DNA from: Alphaproteobacteria bacterium
GTDB taxonomy: Bacteria > Pseudomonadota > Alphaproteobacteria > UBA8366 > Aestuariispiraceae
Reading direction: 5' to 3'
Length of the DNA stretch: 64,000 bases
Assembly: GCA_033344895.1 (NCBI GenBank)
Contig: JAWPMN010000001.1
Coordinates: 620,001-684,000 of the forward strand
Made by a program: the position numbers and the translations under genes. The notes under the pieces are model-generated. The model saw only the letters and a program-made list of their open reading frames with translations. It searched no databases and had not been told where the DNA came from. Shown here piece after piece: positions 40,716 through 50,331 of the stretch (within the stretch, counting starts at the first letter, position 1; each line of letters starts with the position of its first letter).

Positions 40716-41597
40716 ATGCCCAGTTTCGTCCAGTTAACAGAACGCGGCCTGATCAGCCTGTCCGGATCGGATCGCGTTTCCTTTCTCCAGGGGCTCGTCA
40801 GCAACGACGTTACCCAGGCCGAATCGGGGCGGCCCGTCTGGTCGGCGCTGCTGTCGCCACAGGGCAAATACCGGCATGATTTCTTCATTCTGAAGGACCA
40901 GGACCGGCTGCTGCTGGATTGCGAGGGCGGTGACCGGATGATGGATCTGGGCAAGACTCTGCGCCGTTACGTTCTGCGGGCGGATGCGAAACTGGATATC
41001 GAAGGCGCCTGGTCGGTCTTTGCCGCCTGGAACATCGATCCGTCGGCCATCGGCCTGTCGGACGACCAACCGACTGTCGCGTTTGCCGACGGGCTCGCCT
41101 ATCTGGACCCGCGCCTGCCGGAAATGGGTATCCGGCTTCTCGCGCCGCAGCAGGCCGGGCGCGCCGCCCTGACGGCACTCGGCGCAAACGAAGTCGCCAA
41201 GACCGACTGGGACGCCCACAGAATTCCGCTGGGTGTGCCCGACGGCGCCCGCGACATGCAGCCGGACAAGGCGCTGTTGCTGGAAAACGGTTTCGCCGAA
41301 CTGCACGGCGTGGACTGGAAGAAGGGCTGTTACATGGGGCAGGAACTGACGGCCCGAACCAAGTATCGCGGCCTGGTCAAGAAACGCCTGATGCCGGTTC
41401 GGATCGAGGGTGACGCGCCGGAGGAAGGCAGCCAGATCACGTCAGAGGGCAAGGACGCCGGCACGCTCTACAGTATCGCAGGCCCGGTCGGTCTTGCCCT
41501 GCTGCGGGTCGATCCGGTCAAGAGAAAGGCGCCGCTGGAGGCCAGCGGCGCCCGTCTGGAACCTGCCATGCCGGACTGGCTCACCCTCGCGGAGTGA
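40716..41597 (+). CDS. ygfZ: Folate-binding protein YgfZ (iron-sulfur cluster protein maturation)
   Basis: 293 residues. The folate-binding GcvT-like domain has LISLSGSDRVSFLQGLVSNDV at the N-terminus, and the hallmark K-G-C-Y-x-G-Q-E motif appears as KKGCYMGQELTARTKYRG, containing the essential Cys. It helps assemble or repair certain Fe-S enzymes such as MiaB in a tetrahydrofolate-dependent way. The start at 40716 is supported by the fold beginning immediately. It is divergent from the GT9 gene and convergent with mdh, with 21 bases between stops. Confidence 0.92.
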   Translation: MPSFVQLTERGLISLSGSDRVSFLQGLVSNDVTQAESGRPVWSALLSPQGKYRHDFFILKDQDRLLLDCEGGDRMMDLGKTLRRYVLRADAKLDIEGAWSVFAAWNIDPSAIGLSDDQPTVAFADGLAYLDPRLPEMGIRLLAPQQAGRAALTALGANEVAKTDWDAHRIPLGVPDGARDMQPDKALLLENGFAELHGVDWKKGCYMGQELTARTKYRGLVKKRLMPVRIEGDAPEEGSQITSEGKDAGTLYSIAGPVGLALLRVDPVKRKAPLEASGARLEPAMPDWLTLAE

Positions 41598-41618
41598 GTC
41601 GTCCCGGCATCGAAGGGC

Positions 41619-42941
<1,323 letters not shown>

Positions 42942-43349
42942 ATGTATCGACATATAGCGGCAGCGATCGTTTCCATTCCTGCGATTGCGGGATTCAGCGG
43001 CGGTGCGCAAGCCGACTTCACGGTCTGCAACCAGACCTTCGACATGGTCTCCGTCGCCATCGGATATCATGATGGGGATGAATGGGTTTCCGAAGGATGG
43101 TGGAACCTGGACTACGACGAATGCGCCCAGGTGATTTCAGGGGATCTGTCCAACACCTATTACTATGTCCGGGGCGAAAGCCATGACGGCGTCACCTATT
43201 GGACCGACGATTACAATTTCTGTTACATCGACGAGGTCTTCACCATTTACGGTGACGAAAACTGTTCCGACCGCGGATACAAATCCGGCGGTTTCATGGA
43301 AATCGATACCGGCAACAAGCTCGACTACACGCTGGACCTGACCGACTAG
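42942..43349 (+). CDS. DUF1036 secreted protein
   Basis: 135 residues. A signal peptide (IAAAIVSIPAIAGFSGGAQA) of about 24 residues is followed by the DUF1036 pattern: FTVCNQTFDMVSVAIGYHDGDEWVSEGWWNL, DECAQVISGDLSNTYYYVRGE and NFCYIDEVFTIYGDENCSDRGYKSGGF (landmarks VCNQT, SEGWW, YYYV, FTIYG). Four conserved Cys probably form disulfides in the periplasm. The family is common in alphaproteobacteria and its function is unknown. It stands alone with its own promoter-like sequence. Confidence 0.85.
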   Translation: MYRHIAAAIVSIPAIAGFSGGAQADFTVCNQTFDMVSVAIGYHDGDEWVSEGWWNLDYDECAQVISGDLSNTYYYVRGESHDGVTYWTDDYNFCYIDEVFTIYGDENCSDRGYKSGGFMEIDTGNKLDYTLDLTD

Positions 43350-43431
43350 GCGTCCGGCATACGGGCTCGACGGACGGTCCGGGATCGGCTAGGGGAAGCG
43401 GCATGTGCCGCCCCGGAACCGGATTTTCCCG

Positions 43432-44019
43432 ATGATTCTCATCAGACGCCTGTATGACTGGACCCTGTCCCTGGCCGCGCACCGGCACGCCATCTGGTGG
43501 TTGGCGGCGGTGTCCTTCGTCGAAAGCTCGGTCTTTCCGATTCCGCCGGACGCGTTGTTGATCCCGATGATCCTTGCGGCGCGGGAGAAGGCGTTCCGCT
43601 ACGCGCTGGTCTGTACGATCGCCTCCGTTCTGGGTGGCCTCGCCGGATACGGCATCGGCTTCTTCCTGTTCGACACGGTCGGGCAGCCGCTAGTCGCCCT
43701 CTATGGCGCCCAGGATGCCCTGGCCGCGGTGCAATCGGATTTCGCGGATAACGGCTGGTGGATCGTGTTGGGCGGCGGCATGACGCCGTTCCCCTACAAG
43801 GTGGTCACGATCGCGTCCGGTGCCCTGTCGCTGGACCCGCTGGCCTTCACCGCCGCCTCGGTCATCGGACGCGGGGTGCGCTTTTTCCTGGTCGCGGCGC
43901 TGCTGTGGAAGTTCGGCGCGCCGATCCGCGATTTCATCGAAAAGCGGCTGGGCCTTGTGGTCGCAGTCGGGTTCATTCTCTTGATCGGCGGCTTCCTTCT
44001 GATCAAATACGTCGTATGA
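43432..44019 (+). CDS. YqaA/DedA family membrane protein
   Basis: 195 residues from the ATG at 43432; a GTG at 43405 with AGGGGAA upstream is an alternative and would add nine residues. Four to five membrane segments are visible, and FVESSVFPIPPDALLIPMILA plus GGGMTPFPYKVVTIASGAL are hallmarks of the DedA-like SNARE-associated family, YqaA subgroup. DedA proteins flip lipids or support membrane homeostasis and proton-motive force. Its stop overlaps the dsbB start by four bases, forming a tight dedA-dsbB-coq7 operon. Confidence 0.85.
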   Translation: MILIRRLYDWTLSLAAHRHAIWWLAAVSFVESSVFPIPPDALLIPMILAAREKAFRYALVCTIASVLGGLAGYGIGFFLFDTVGQPLVALYGAQDALAAVQSDFADNGWWIVLGGGMTPFPYKVVTIASGALSLDPLAFTAASVIGRGVRFFLVAALLWKFGAPIRDFIEKRLGLVVAVGFILLIGGFLLIKYVV

Positions 44020-44531
44020 ACGCTCTGCTCGCAAAATATCTGCCGCCGAAGCGGCTTCCGGCGGTTATCGCGGGCGTCAGCGCCGCCATACTCGCCACGG
44101 CCAATATCTTCGAACATGTTTTCGGCTATGTGCCGTGTCAGCTCTGCCTGTATCAGCGGCTGCCCTGGTGGGTCGCGCTGGGTCTGGGCTGTCTGGCGGC
44201 GCTGGTGATCAAGGCACGGCCGACCCTGGCCCTGCTGATCGCCATCACCGCACTGATCGCCGTGGCGGTCGGCGCCGGCATCGCAGGCTATCACGCCGGG
44301 GTCGAGTACCAGTTCTGGCCGGGCCCGTCGGGCTGCAGCGGCACGGCATCGCTAAGCGGCGATCTCTCCCAGGCCCTGTCAAAGGTGTCAGAGGGGCCGA
44401 CAGGACCGTCCTGCGACGAAGCGCCCTGGAGCCTTTTCGGCATATCCATGGCGGGCTATAATTTTCTCCTGTCGCTGGGGCTGGTCGCCTTGGGCGCGCT
44501 GGCGATTCGGGCCGCCGCGAGGAAATCATGA
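44016..44531 (+). CDS. dsbB: Disulfide bond formation protein DsbB
   Basis: 171 residues from the ATG at 44016. Four membrane segments are apparent. The redox pairs are CxxC in VPCQLCLYQRLPW after the first membrane segment, and Cys in GPSGCSGT with GPSCDEAPW in the periplasmic loop, the expected two pairs. DsbB reoxidises DsbA using ubiquinone. Quinone use gives a functional link with the ubiquinone hydroxylase encoded immediately downstream, whose start overlaps this stop by four bases. Confidence 0.88.
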   Translation: MNALLAKYLPPKRLPAVIAGVSAAILATANIFEHVFGYVPCQLCLYQRLPWWVALGLGCLAALVIKARPTLALLIAITALIAVAVGAGIAGYHAGVEYQFWPGPSGCSGTASLSGDLSQALSKVSEGPTGPSCDEAPWSLFGISMAGYNFLLSLGLVALGALAIRAAARKS

Positions 44532-45085
44532 GCCGGACACGCAAGGGACCGAAATATCTACCGGGCGACAGCACCGGCCCCCGCAGCCTCGTGTCCATGA
44601 TCCGCGTGGACCATGCCGGCGAGTTCGGGGCGAAACGCATCTATCAGGGACAGATCGCGGTTCTGGGCAAAGGGCCCAAGGGCGATATCCTGCGTCATAT
44701 GGCCGAACAGGAAGAGCGCCATCTGGCGAAATTCGAAGAGCTTGTCGCCGAACGCCGGGTGCGTCCGACCGCCCTGCAGCCGATCTGGCATGTCGCCGGC
44801 TTCGCCCTGGGTGCGGGCACGGCGCTGCTGGGCGAAAAGGCGGCAATGGCCTGCACCGTGGCCGTCGAGGAAGTCATCGACGAACACTATCGCGAACAGC
44901 AGGCCGCCCTGGATGACAGTGAAGCGGAGCTGCGCGACACGATCGAGGAATTCCGGCTGGAAGAGCTGGAACACCGGGATATCGGCCTGGATCACGGTGC
45001 CGAGCAGGCCCCCGCCTACCCGGTCCTGAGCGCCGCCATCAAGCGGGCTTCGAAACTCGCGATCTGGCTCAGCGAGCGGGTGTGA
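44528..45085 (+). CDS. coq7: Demethoxyubiquinone hydroxylase (Coq7/CAT5 family)
   Basis: 185 residues. Diiron ligands appear in the expected four-helix pattern: HAGEFGAKRIYQGQ, EQEERHLAKF, VEEVIDEHYREQ and EELEHRDIGLDHG, i.e. E, ExxH, E, ExxH. It hydroxylates the demethoxyubiquinone ring in ubiquinone synthesis. The first part of the protein is close to the alphaproteobacterial Coq7 type, which replaces UbiF. It is coupled to dsbB by a four-base overlap. Its 3 prime end overlaps the convergent oxidoreductase gene by 17 bases (45069-45085). Confidence 0.93.
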   Translation: MSRTRKGPKYLPGDSTGPRSLVSMIRVDHAGEFGAKRIYQGQIAVLGKGPKGDILRHMAEQEERHLAKFEELVAERRVRPTALQPIWHVAGFALGAGTALLGEKAAMACTVAVEEVIDEHYREQQAALDDSEAELRDTIEEFRLEELEHRDIGLDHGAEQAPAYPVLSAAIKRASKLAIWLSERV

Positions 45086-46397
45086 CCCGGCCGCGTTCAC
45101 TGCGGTCCTGAAAATTCTTCCACATCACCGCCAGACCGGCGATCGGCCGCATCGCCCCATGAAACGGAATCGGGCGCGGCGCGGTCACCGGCACGGGCAG
45201 ATCCCGCGCGGATGTACCGGTCAGCCAGTCCGCCAGGACCGGCCCCATGGCGCCGGTCAGCGCCACACCCCTGCCGTTCCAGCCCAGCGCCGCGTGAAGA
45301 CCCGGCGCGGCCTCCAGAAAACGCGGCAGGTGATCCGGCGTGATCGCCACGCGCCCGTTCCAGGCAAATTCCAGCGGCTCCTCCGCAAGATGAGGGAACA
45401 ACTCCCGCAGCCGCTGGCGCGACAGGTCGAAGGCCGGGTCGGCGAGCGATCCGTTCAGGGCGCCGCGCGCGCCCAGGACGAAACGTCCCGCCCGATCGAT
45501 GCGGTAGTAACTCAGAATTCGGCGGGTCTCCGACACGCCAAGCCCTTGCGCCGGCAAGGATTTCAGGACGTTGTCCGACAGTGGCCGGGTGGCGATCTGA
45601 TAGCTGTAGAAGGGGACGACAGACCGGACAATGGCCGGCATATAGCCCGTCAGATCGGAATATCCGTTGGTGCAGAGGAGGACCTTCGACGCCGTTACCG
45701 CCGCACCCGCTTCGGTTTCGACACGCCATCCCGCGGCTGTTTCGCGAATGGCCGTGACCGCGGTCGATCCATGCAGCGCGGCGCCGGCCCTGATTGCCGC
45801 GGCGGCCAGGCCCCGCGCATAGCTGAGCGGCTGCACCGTTCCGGCCCGACGGTCCAGATAGCCGCCGCGATACCAATCGGTTCCGGTCAGGGATGCCATT
45901 TCCGTCGCGGAGAGAAAGGCGACATCCGCGCCCCGTGCCGCCAAGCGATCCGCCTTGGCCTTCAGCCCGCCCAGGGCGCCGTCGCTGTGTGCCCCCTGCA
46001 CCCAGCCGCCGCGCGACGCATCACAATCGATGCCCAGCCGGTCGATCAGGACGAATGTCAGATCCGCAGCCTGATCGGTAAAGGCGATCAGCTTCTCCGC
46101 GGCATCCCGCCCGACAAGCCCGGTCAGCTCGGACAGTTCATGCTTGATCCCGGCGATGACCTGACCGCCATTCCGTCCGGATGCGCCGAAACCCGGCTCC
46201 TGCGCTTCCAGGAGGCAGACATCGGTCCCCCGCTCCGCCAGATGCAGGGCAGCCGACAGGCCTGCGAAACCGCCTCCGACGACGACGATATCGGCGTGCC
46301 GGTCCTCACGCAGCGGCGGGCAGTCCGGGGCTGCAATGGCGGTGGCCTCCCAGAGTGAGCGTGACAATCCGTTTTTATCCGTTTCGGAAAGATGCAT
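45069..46397 (-). CDS. FAD-dependent amine/amino acid oxidoreductase (DAO family, PuuB-like)
   Basis: 442 residues. FAD-binding motif VVVGGGFAGLSAALHLAERG near residue 37, followed by GFGASGRNGGQVIAGIKHE, the typical DAO/PuuB signature. LLCTNGYSDLTGYMPAIVRSVVPFYSYQIAT in the middle and the C-terminal GWNGRGVALTGAMGPVLADWL (landmarks) confirm the family. Substrates of close relatives are gamma-glutamylputrescine or other secondary amines; this one is unassigned. Its stop lies within the coq7 3 prime end, so the two genes converge and overlap. Confidence 0.88.
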   Translation of the reverse strand: MHLSETDKNGLSRSLWEATAIAAPDCPPLREDRHADIVVVGGGFAGLSAALHLAERGTDVCLLEAQEPGFGASGRNGGQVIAGIKHELSELTGLVGRDAAEKLIAFTDQAADLTFVLIDRLGIDCDASRGGWVQGAHSDGALGGLKAKADRLAARGADVAFLSATEMASLTGTDWYRGGYLDRRAGTVQPLSYARGLAAAAIRAGAALHGSTAVTAIRETAAGWRVETEAGAAVTASKVLLCTNGYSDLTGYMPAIVRSVVPFYSYQIATRPLSDNVLKSLPAQGLGVSETRRILSYYRIDRAGRFVLGARGALNGSLADPAFDLSRQRLRELFPHLAEEPLEFAWNGRVAITPDHLPRFLEAAPGLHAALGWNGRGVALTGAMGPVLADWLTGTSARDLPVPVTAPRPIPFHGAMRPIAGLAVMWKNFQDRSERGRVTPAR

Positions 46398-46445
46398 GGG
46401 TTCCTGCCCGTAGAATTGTGCCGGGCAGGATAGACACGATCGCGA

Positions 46446-47006
46446 TCAGGTTTCCAGTTCCGTGTCCCAGTACAGGTAGTCGCGCCAGCTCTCATGCAGG
46501 AAGTTGGGCGGGAAAGCCCGGCCGTTTTCCTGCAGTTCCCATGTCGATGGCTCGGCCGGGTCGCGGCGCAGCGGCATATGGGCCTGACGCGGGGTCCGGC
46601 CGCCCTTGGCCAGATTGCACGGACCACAGGCGGCCACGACATTCTCCCAGGAGGTGACGCCGCCCTGACTGCGCGGCACGACATGATCGAAGGTCAGGTC
46701 ATGCGCCGGAAAGGCATCGCCGCAATACTGGCAGACCAGTCGATCCCGCAGAAAGACATTGAACCGGGTGAAGGCGGGCCGTCGGGCCGGTGCGATATAC
46801 TCTTTCAGGGAAATGACACTGGGCAGCCGCAGGGAACAGGTCGGGGAATGAACCTCAAGCTCGTATTCCGAGATGACGTTCACGCGATCGGCCACAACGG
46901 CCTTGATGGCGTCCTGCCAGTTCCAGACCGACAGCGGAAAGTAACTGAGCGGACGAAAATCCGCGTTCAGTACCAGGGCCGGGCTATTGTCCAAGGCGGT
47001 CATCAT
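46446..47006 (-). CDS. HNH endonuclease
   Basis: 186 residues. N-terminal ALVLNADFRPLSYFPLSVWNWQDAIKAV, then the zinc/HNH nuclease: CQYCG, DHVVPRSQGGVTSWENVVAACGPCNLAKGG (CxxC pairs with the H-N-H residues). This is the widespread free-standing HNH family found near core genes, not a restriction enzyme linked to a methylase. Its biological role is unknown. Two adjacent ATGs begin the protein; GGAGAG precedes the first. A promoter and palindrome upstream (47061-47099) suggest specific control. Confidence 0.88.
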   Translation of the reverse strand: MMTALDNSPALVLNADFRPLSYFPLSVWNWQDAIKAVVADRVNVISEYELEVHSPTCSLRLPSVISLKEYIAPARRPAFTRFNVFLRDRLVCQYCGDAFPAHDLTFDHVVPRSQGGVTSWENVVAACGPCNLAKGGRTPRQAHMPLRRDPAEPSTWELQENGRAFPPNFLHESWRDYLYWDTELET

Positions 47007-47060
47007 GGCCGCTCTCCAAATCTCCCTTACCGGAACGATGGTTTCTACATCGCCTGACTC

Positions 47061-47089
47061 AATCTACCCATATTCTGTGATCGCCACAA
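47061..47089 (-). promoter_or_regulatory. Possible promoter of the HNH gene
   Basis: Reading the minus strand, TTGTGG (47089-47084) and TAGATT (47066-47061) are separated by 17 bases, about 55 bases before the HNH ATG. The evidence is by eye, and the -35 lies in the inverted repeat at 47084-47099. Confidence 0.35.
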
Positions 47090-47099
47090 CATTTTGTGG
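47084..47099 (-). promoter_or_regulatory. Inverted repeat overlapping the HNH promoter -35 region
   Basis: CCACAA at 47084-47089 and its reverse complement TTGTGG at 47094-47099 are separated by CATT. The site covers the predicted -35 of the HNH gene and is a plausible operator, though the regulator is unknown. Confidence 0.45.
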
Positions 47100-47229
47100 G
47101 CCGCGCCAGCTACTTATCATCTTGTTGTAACATCGCGGCATCGATCCCTTCCCGTCTAACCGGTTTCGATGACAGGATTATAACAGCACCCCGGTACTTT
47201 ATGCTGACTTTCACGCGCCCCGACCGTGA

Positions 47230-47931
47230 TCAGCCCTGATCCGGCGCGGCCTCGGCGTCCCCCTCGACCGGCGTATCGCCGAAAGCGCGCATCAGGAACT
47301 CGACACCCAGGCGCAATCCCGCCTCGTCGATGGAATGGGCCAGGCCCTTGCAGAAGGCGACCTCGACATCGAATCCGGCAATCTTCAGTGCCTCCCCGGA
47401 CATGCGGCTCATCTCCGCCGGCACGACCTCGTCATCCTCTCCATGGATCAGCAGGGTCGGCGGCCGGCAGGTCAGATCGTCGGCCAGCGCGCCCGGCGCG
47501 ATCAGCATGCCCGAATAGCCGAGCAACGCCGCGACCGGCTGATCCCGGCGGGTCAGATTGTGCAATGCTAGCATCGTGCCCTGGCTGAACCCGACCACCG
47601 CAACACGATCCGGCCCCAGTCCGAACCGCTTCATCTGATCGTCTAGAAAGGCGTCCAGCGCCGGCGAAACCTTCTTCACCCCGTTAAAAAGACTGTCGGT
47701 CTTCAGATCCTGCATCGAAAACCACTGCCGCCCGACCGGCGACAGGTCGCAGGGATAGGGTGCATCCGGCGCGACGAAATGGGCCTTCGGGAAAACCTGT
47801 GCCAGAATCGGCGCCAACGCGATCAGATCGTTTCCGTTCGCGCCCAGACCGTGCAGAAAGACGATCAGCCGGTCCGGTGTCTCCCCCGTTGCGGGAGCGT
47901 GTTCCGGGCCGGTGAGCGGTGCGTCGGTCAT
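47230..47931 (-). CDS. Carboxylesterase/phospholipase, dienelactone-hydrolase-like
   Basis: 233 residues from the ATG at 47931, with AGGAGG six bases upstream. Alpha/beta hydrolase with LIVFLHGLGANGNDLIAL, the nucleophile elbow VAVVGFSQGTML (GxSxG), Asp in LLIHGEDDEVVP and His in GLAHSIDEAG. This is the YpfH/carboxylesterase group related to acyl-protein thioesterases, acting on short esters. No signal peptide, so cytoplasmic. The C-terminus is acidic (VEGDAEAAPD). Confidence 0.9.
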   Translation of the reverse strand: MTDAPLTGPEHAPATGETPDRLIVFLHGLGANGNDLIALAPILAQVFPKAHFVAPDAPYPCDLSPVGRQWFSMQDLKTDSLFNGVKKVSPALDAFLDDQMKRFGLGPDRVAVVGFSQGTMLALHNLTRRDQPVAALLGYSGMLIAPGALADDLTCRPPTLLIHGEDDEVVPAEMSRMSGEALKIAGFDVEVAFCKGLAHSIDEAGLRLGVEFLMRAFGDTPVEGDAEAAPDQG

Positions 47932-48084
47932 GGTCTGCCTCCTGTCGTGAATGTCGCCCATCGAATTTTCCGTGGCAGCTTGGACGATCGCGGGGCGGCG
48001 TGCAAACGCCGTTGCCAGTCTTGTCCATACGCATCGCCGGGCCCACCTGTCAGCATCAACCGGGAATCAAAGGGTCCTTCCACC

Positions 48085-48774
48085 ATGACAGAAGCCACCA
48101 TCGTCGAGTTGCCGGTGCGGGATGCGTACGACCGGTGGGCGGAAAGCTATGATGCCTATGACAACCCCATGGTATTCGCGGCTCAGCGCATCCTGGAGCG
48201 GCACCGTGACCACTTCGCGCGACGGGATGTCGTCGAGTTCGGATGCGGAACCGGCCGCAACCTTGCCCTGTTCGCAGAGGCCGGGGCGAGCAGCATCATC
48301 GGCCTGGATCTGTCGGACGGCATGCTGGCCCAGGCCGCGGCCCGGGGCCGGGATTTCCGCCTCCTCCGCCACGACCTGACTTCCCCCGTTCCTCTGCCGG
48401 ACGGAAGCGCCGACTTGGCGGTATTCTGCCTCGTTCTGGAACATGTCGAGGACCCTGCGACGCCGCTTTCGGAAGCACGCCGGCTGCTGCGGCGGGGCGG
48501 GCGGATCATCGTCGTGGAAATTCACCCTGATCTGGCCAATGCGGGCATCGGGGCGCATTTTCGGGACGGCGATCAGGAGGTCCGCATACCGACCGTTCCC
48601 CACCGGTTTTCAGATCATCTCAGCGCCTTCGCCCGGGCCGGCCTGACCGTGGATTCCTGCCGCGAATGGTGTCCGCGCGATTTTGGCGACGCCCTGCCCG
48701 CCAAACTGACCAAACGCGGACCGGATCGGCCCCTGACGGTGGAGTTTCTGCTATCCGAACGGCCGTCCGTATGA
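48085..48774 (+). CDS. SAM-dependent methyltransferase (UbiE/BioC-like)
   Basis: 229 residues from the ATG at 48085. Motif I VVEFGCGTGRNLALFAEAGASSIIGLDLSDGML (landmark EFGCGTGRN), then the post-I Asp and AVFCLVLEHVEDPATPLSEARRLLRRGGRIIVVEIHP, a standard class I methyltransferase with the N-terminal DAYDRWAESYDAYDNP typical of BioC-like proteins. The substrate is unknown; no biotin genes are nearby. It stands alone between a carboxylesterase and a convergent DNA glycosylase. Confidence 0.87.
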   Translation: MTEATIVELPVRDAYDRWAESYDAYDNPMVFAAQRILERHRDHFARRDVVEFGCGTGRNLALFAEAGASSIIGLDLSDGMLAQAAARGRDFRLLRHDLTSPVPLPDGSADLAVFCLVLEHVEDPATPLSEARRLLRRGGRIIVVEIHPDLANAGIGAHFRDGDQEVRIPTVPHRFSDHLSAFARAGLTVDSCREWCPRDFGDALPAKLTKRGPDRPLTVEFLLSERPSV

Positions 48775-48821
48775 GCGGCGCAGGAGAAGCGCAGTAAGGG
48801 GAATGACCAAGCAGGGGGGCC

Positions 48822-49436
48822 TCAGCTTTGCGGCGCCCCGCGATAGTAGTGCCACAGGAAGACGGACATGGCGGTGCGCCAGGGCGACCATGATTCGGCA
48901 AGCGCGCGTGCCTGCTTTGCCGTCGGTCGGGTTTCCAGCCCTTTGAGCCGCCGCATCGCCTCCTGCAGGGCGATATCCTCCCCCGGAAACATGTCCTCCC
49001 GGCGCAATGCGAACATGCAGTAGATTTCCGCGCTCCATCGTCCGAACCCTTTCAGCGCGACAATGGCGGCGACCGCCTCGTCATCCGGCATTTCAGCCAC
49101 CGCCGTCAGGTTCAGGGACCCGTCGGCGATCGCCGTCGCGAGCCCACGCGCGTACACGATCTTCGGGCGCGACAGGCCGGCCCCCTTCAGATCCTCGTCG
49201 CTCAACGTCAGGAAGGATCGCGCGTCGCCATCGGGATACAGGGCATCCACGCGGGTCCGGATGGCAGTCGCGGCGTCGCGGGAAATCTGCTGCGAGATGA
49301 TGATGTTCATCAATGTCGCGAAACCGTGGTCGGTCAAACGCGGTTCCGGATAACCGACCAGCGACAGACCGTCCGCGACCTGCGGATCGCGTTCGGCAAC
49401 GGCGTCGAGATGACGGATGAGGGTGGGTTTGTCCAT
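48822..49436 (-). CDS. DNA-3-methyladenine glycosylase (AlkA/HhH-GPD family)
   Basis: 204 residues. The helix-hairpin-helix LKGFGRWSAEIYCMFAL is followed by the catalytic Asp of FPGEDIALQEAM, and IIISQQISRDAATAIRTRV lies near the start (landmarks). It is shorter than E. coli AlkA because it lacks the N-terminal beta domain, like many bacterial AlkA-type glycosylases. It removes alkylated purines in base excision repair. It is divergent from gluQRS with only 40 bases between starts. Confidence 0.9.
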   Translation of the reverse strand: MDKPTLIRHLDAVAERDPQVADGLSLVGYPEPRLTDHGFATLMNIIISQQISRDAATAIRTRVDALYPDGDARSFLTLSDEDLKGAGLSRPKIVYARGLATAIADGSLNLTAVAEMPDDEAVAAIVALKGFGRWSAEIYCMFALRREDMFPGEDIALQEAMRRLKGLETRPTAKQARALAESWSPWRTAMSVFLWHYYRGAPQS

Positions 49437-49476
49437 CCACTTGACTTACCCCGCACCGCCAAACTACGCCAGACGC

Positions 49477-50331
49477 ATGCAACCGGAAATTCGACAAGCG
49501 ACCCGTTTCGCGCCAAGCCCCAGCGGGCGACTTCATTTGGGTCATGCCCATTCCGCCCTGTTTGCCGCCCGCGAGGCAGCAGCGATTGGCGGCGTGTTCC
49601 TGCTGCGCATCGAAGACATCGATACAGGTCGCTGCCGTCCGGAATTCGAGACCGGCATTCTGGAAGATCTTTCCTGGCTGGGCCTGGAATGGCCGCAACC
49701 GGTGCTGCGCCAGTCCGACCGTTTTCCGCTCTATGACAAGTTCCTGCATGTTCTTGAGGAAGGCGGGCTGACCTATCCCTGCTTCTGCACACGCAAGGAG
49801 ATCCAGGCGGAGATTGATGCCGCACCCAGCGCACCGCACGGACCGGACGGCCCCCTGTATCCCGGGACCTGCAAGGACATGGACCCGACCGAGGCGCGAG
49901 ACCGGGTTGCAGCGGGTGAACCCCACGCGATCCGTATCCACATGGACCGCGCGGCGCGCATGGCTGGTCCATTGACCTTTATCGATATCGACAGGGGAAA
50001 GATCGCCGTGCAGCCGGGAAGCTGTGGCGATGTCGTGCTGGGGCGGAAGGACGTGCCGACCAGCTATCATCTTGCCGTGACGGTGGACGATGCCCTGCAG
50101 CATGTCTCACGGGTGACCCGTGGCGAGGACCTGCTGCATGCGACGCATATCCACCGTGTCCTCCAGACGCTGCTGGGATTTCCGGAGCCGGAATACCGGC
50201 ATCACGGATTACTGACCGACGATCAGGGCCGCCGTTTCGCCAAACGTGACAGGTCCCTGACCCTTCAGGCCATGCGCGAGGCCGGCCTGTCACCTGCCGA
50301 GGTCAGGGCACGGGCGGGCTTCCCAGATTGA
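49477..50331 (+). CDS. gluQRS: Glutamyl-Q tRNA(Asp) synthetase
   Basis: 284 residues from the ATG at 49477. It lacks the anticodon-binding domain of GluRS. The HIGH-like sequence is FAPSPSGRLHLGHAHSAL, the KMSKS-like region is RRFAKRDRSL, and the zinc-binding Cys pattern is CFCTRKE and YPGTCKD. It attaches glutamate to queuosine in tRNA(Asp). The start was chosen because residues before MQPEIRQ are not conserved. Its 3 prime end overlaps the convergent Nudix gene by 29 bases (50303-50331). Confidence 0.93.
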   Translation: MQPEIRQATRFAPSPSGRLHLGHAHSALFAAREAAAIGGVFLLRIEDIDTGRCRPEFETGILEDLSWLGLEWPQPVLRQSDRFPLYDKFLHVLEEGGLTYPCFCTRKEIQAEIDAAPSAPHGPDGPLYPGTCKDMDPTEARDRVAAGEPHAIRIHMDRAARMAGPLTFIDIDRGKIAVQPGSCGDVVLGRKDVPTSYHLAVTVDDALQHVSRVTRGEDLLHATHIHRVLQTLLGFPEPEYRHHGLLTDDQGRRFAKRDRSLTLQAMREAGLSPAEVRARAGFPD

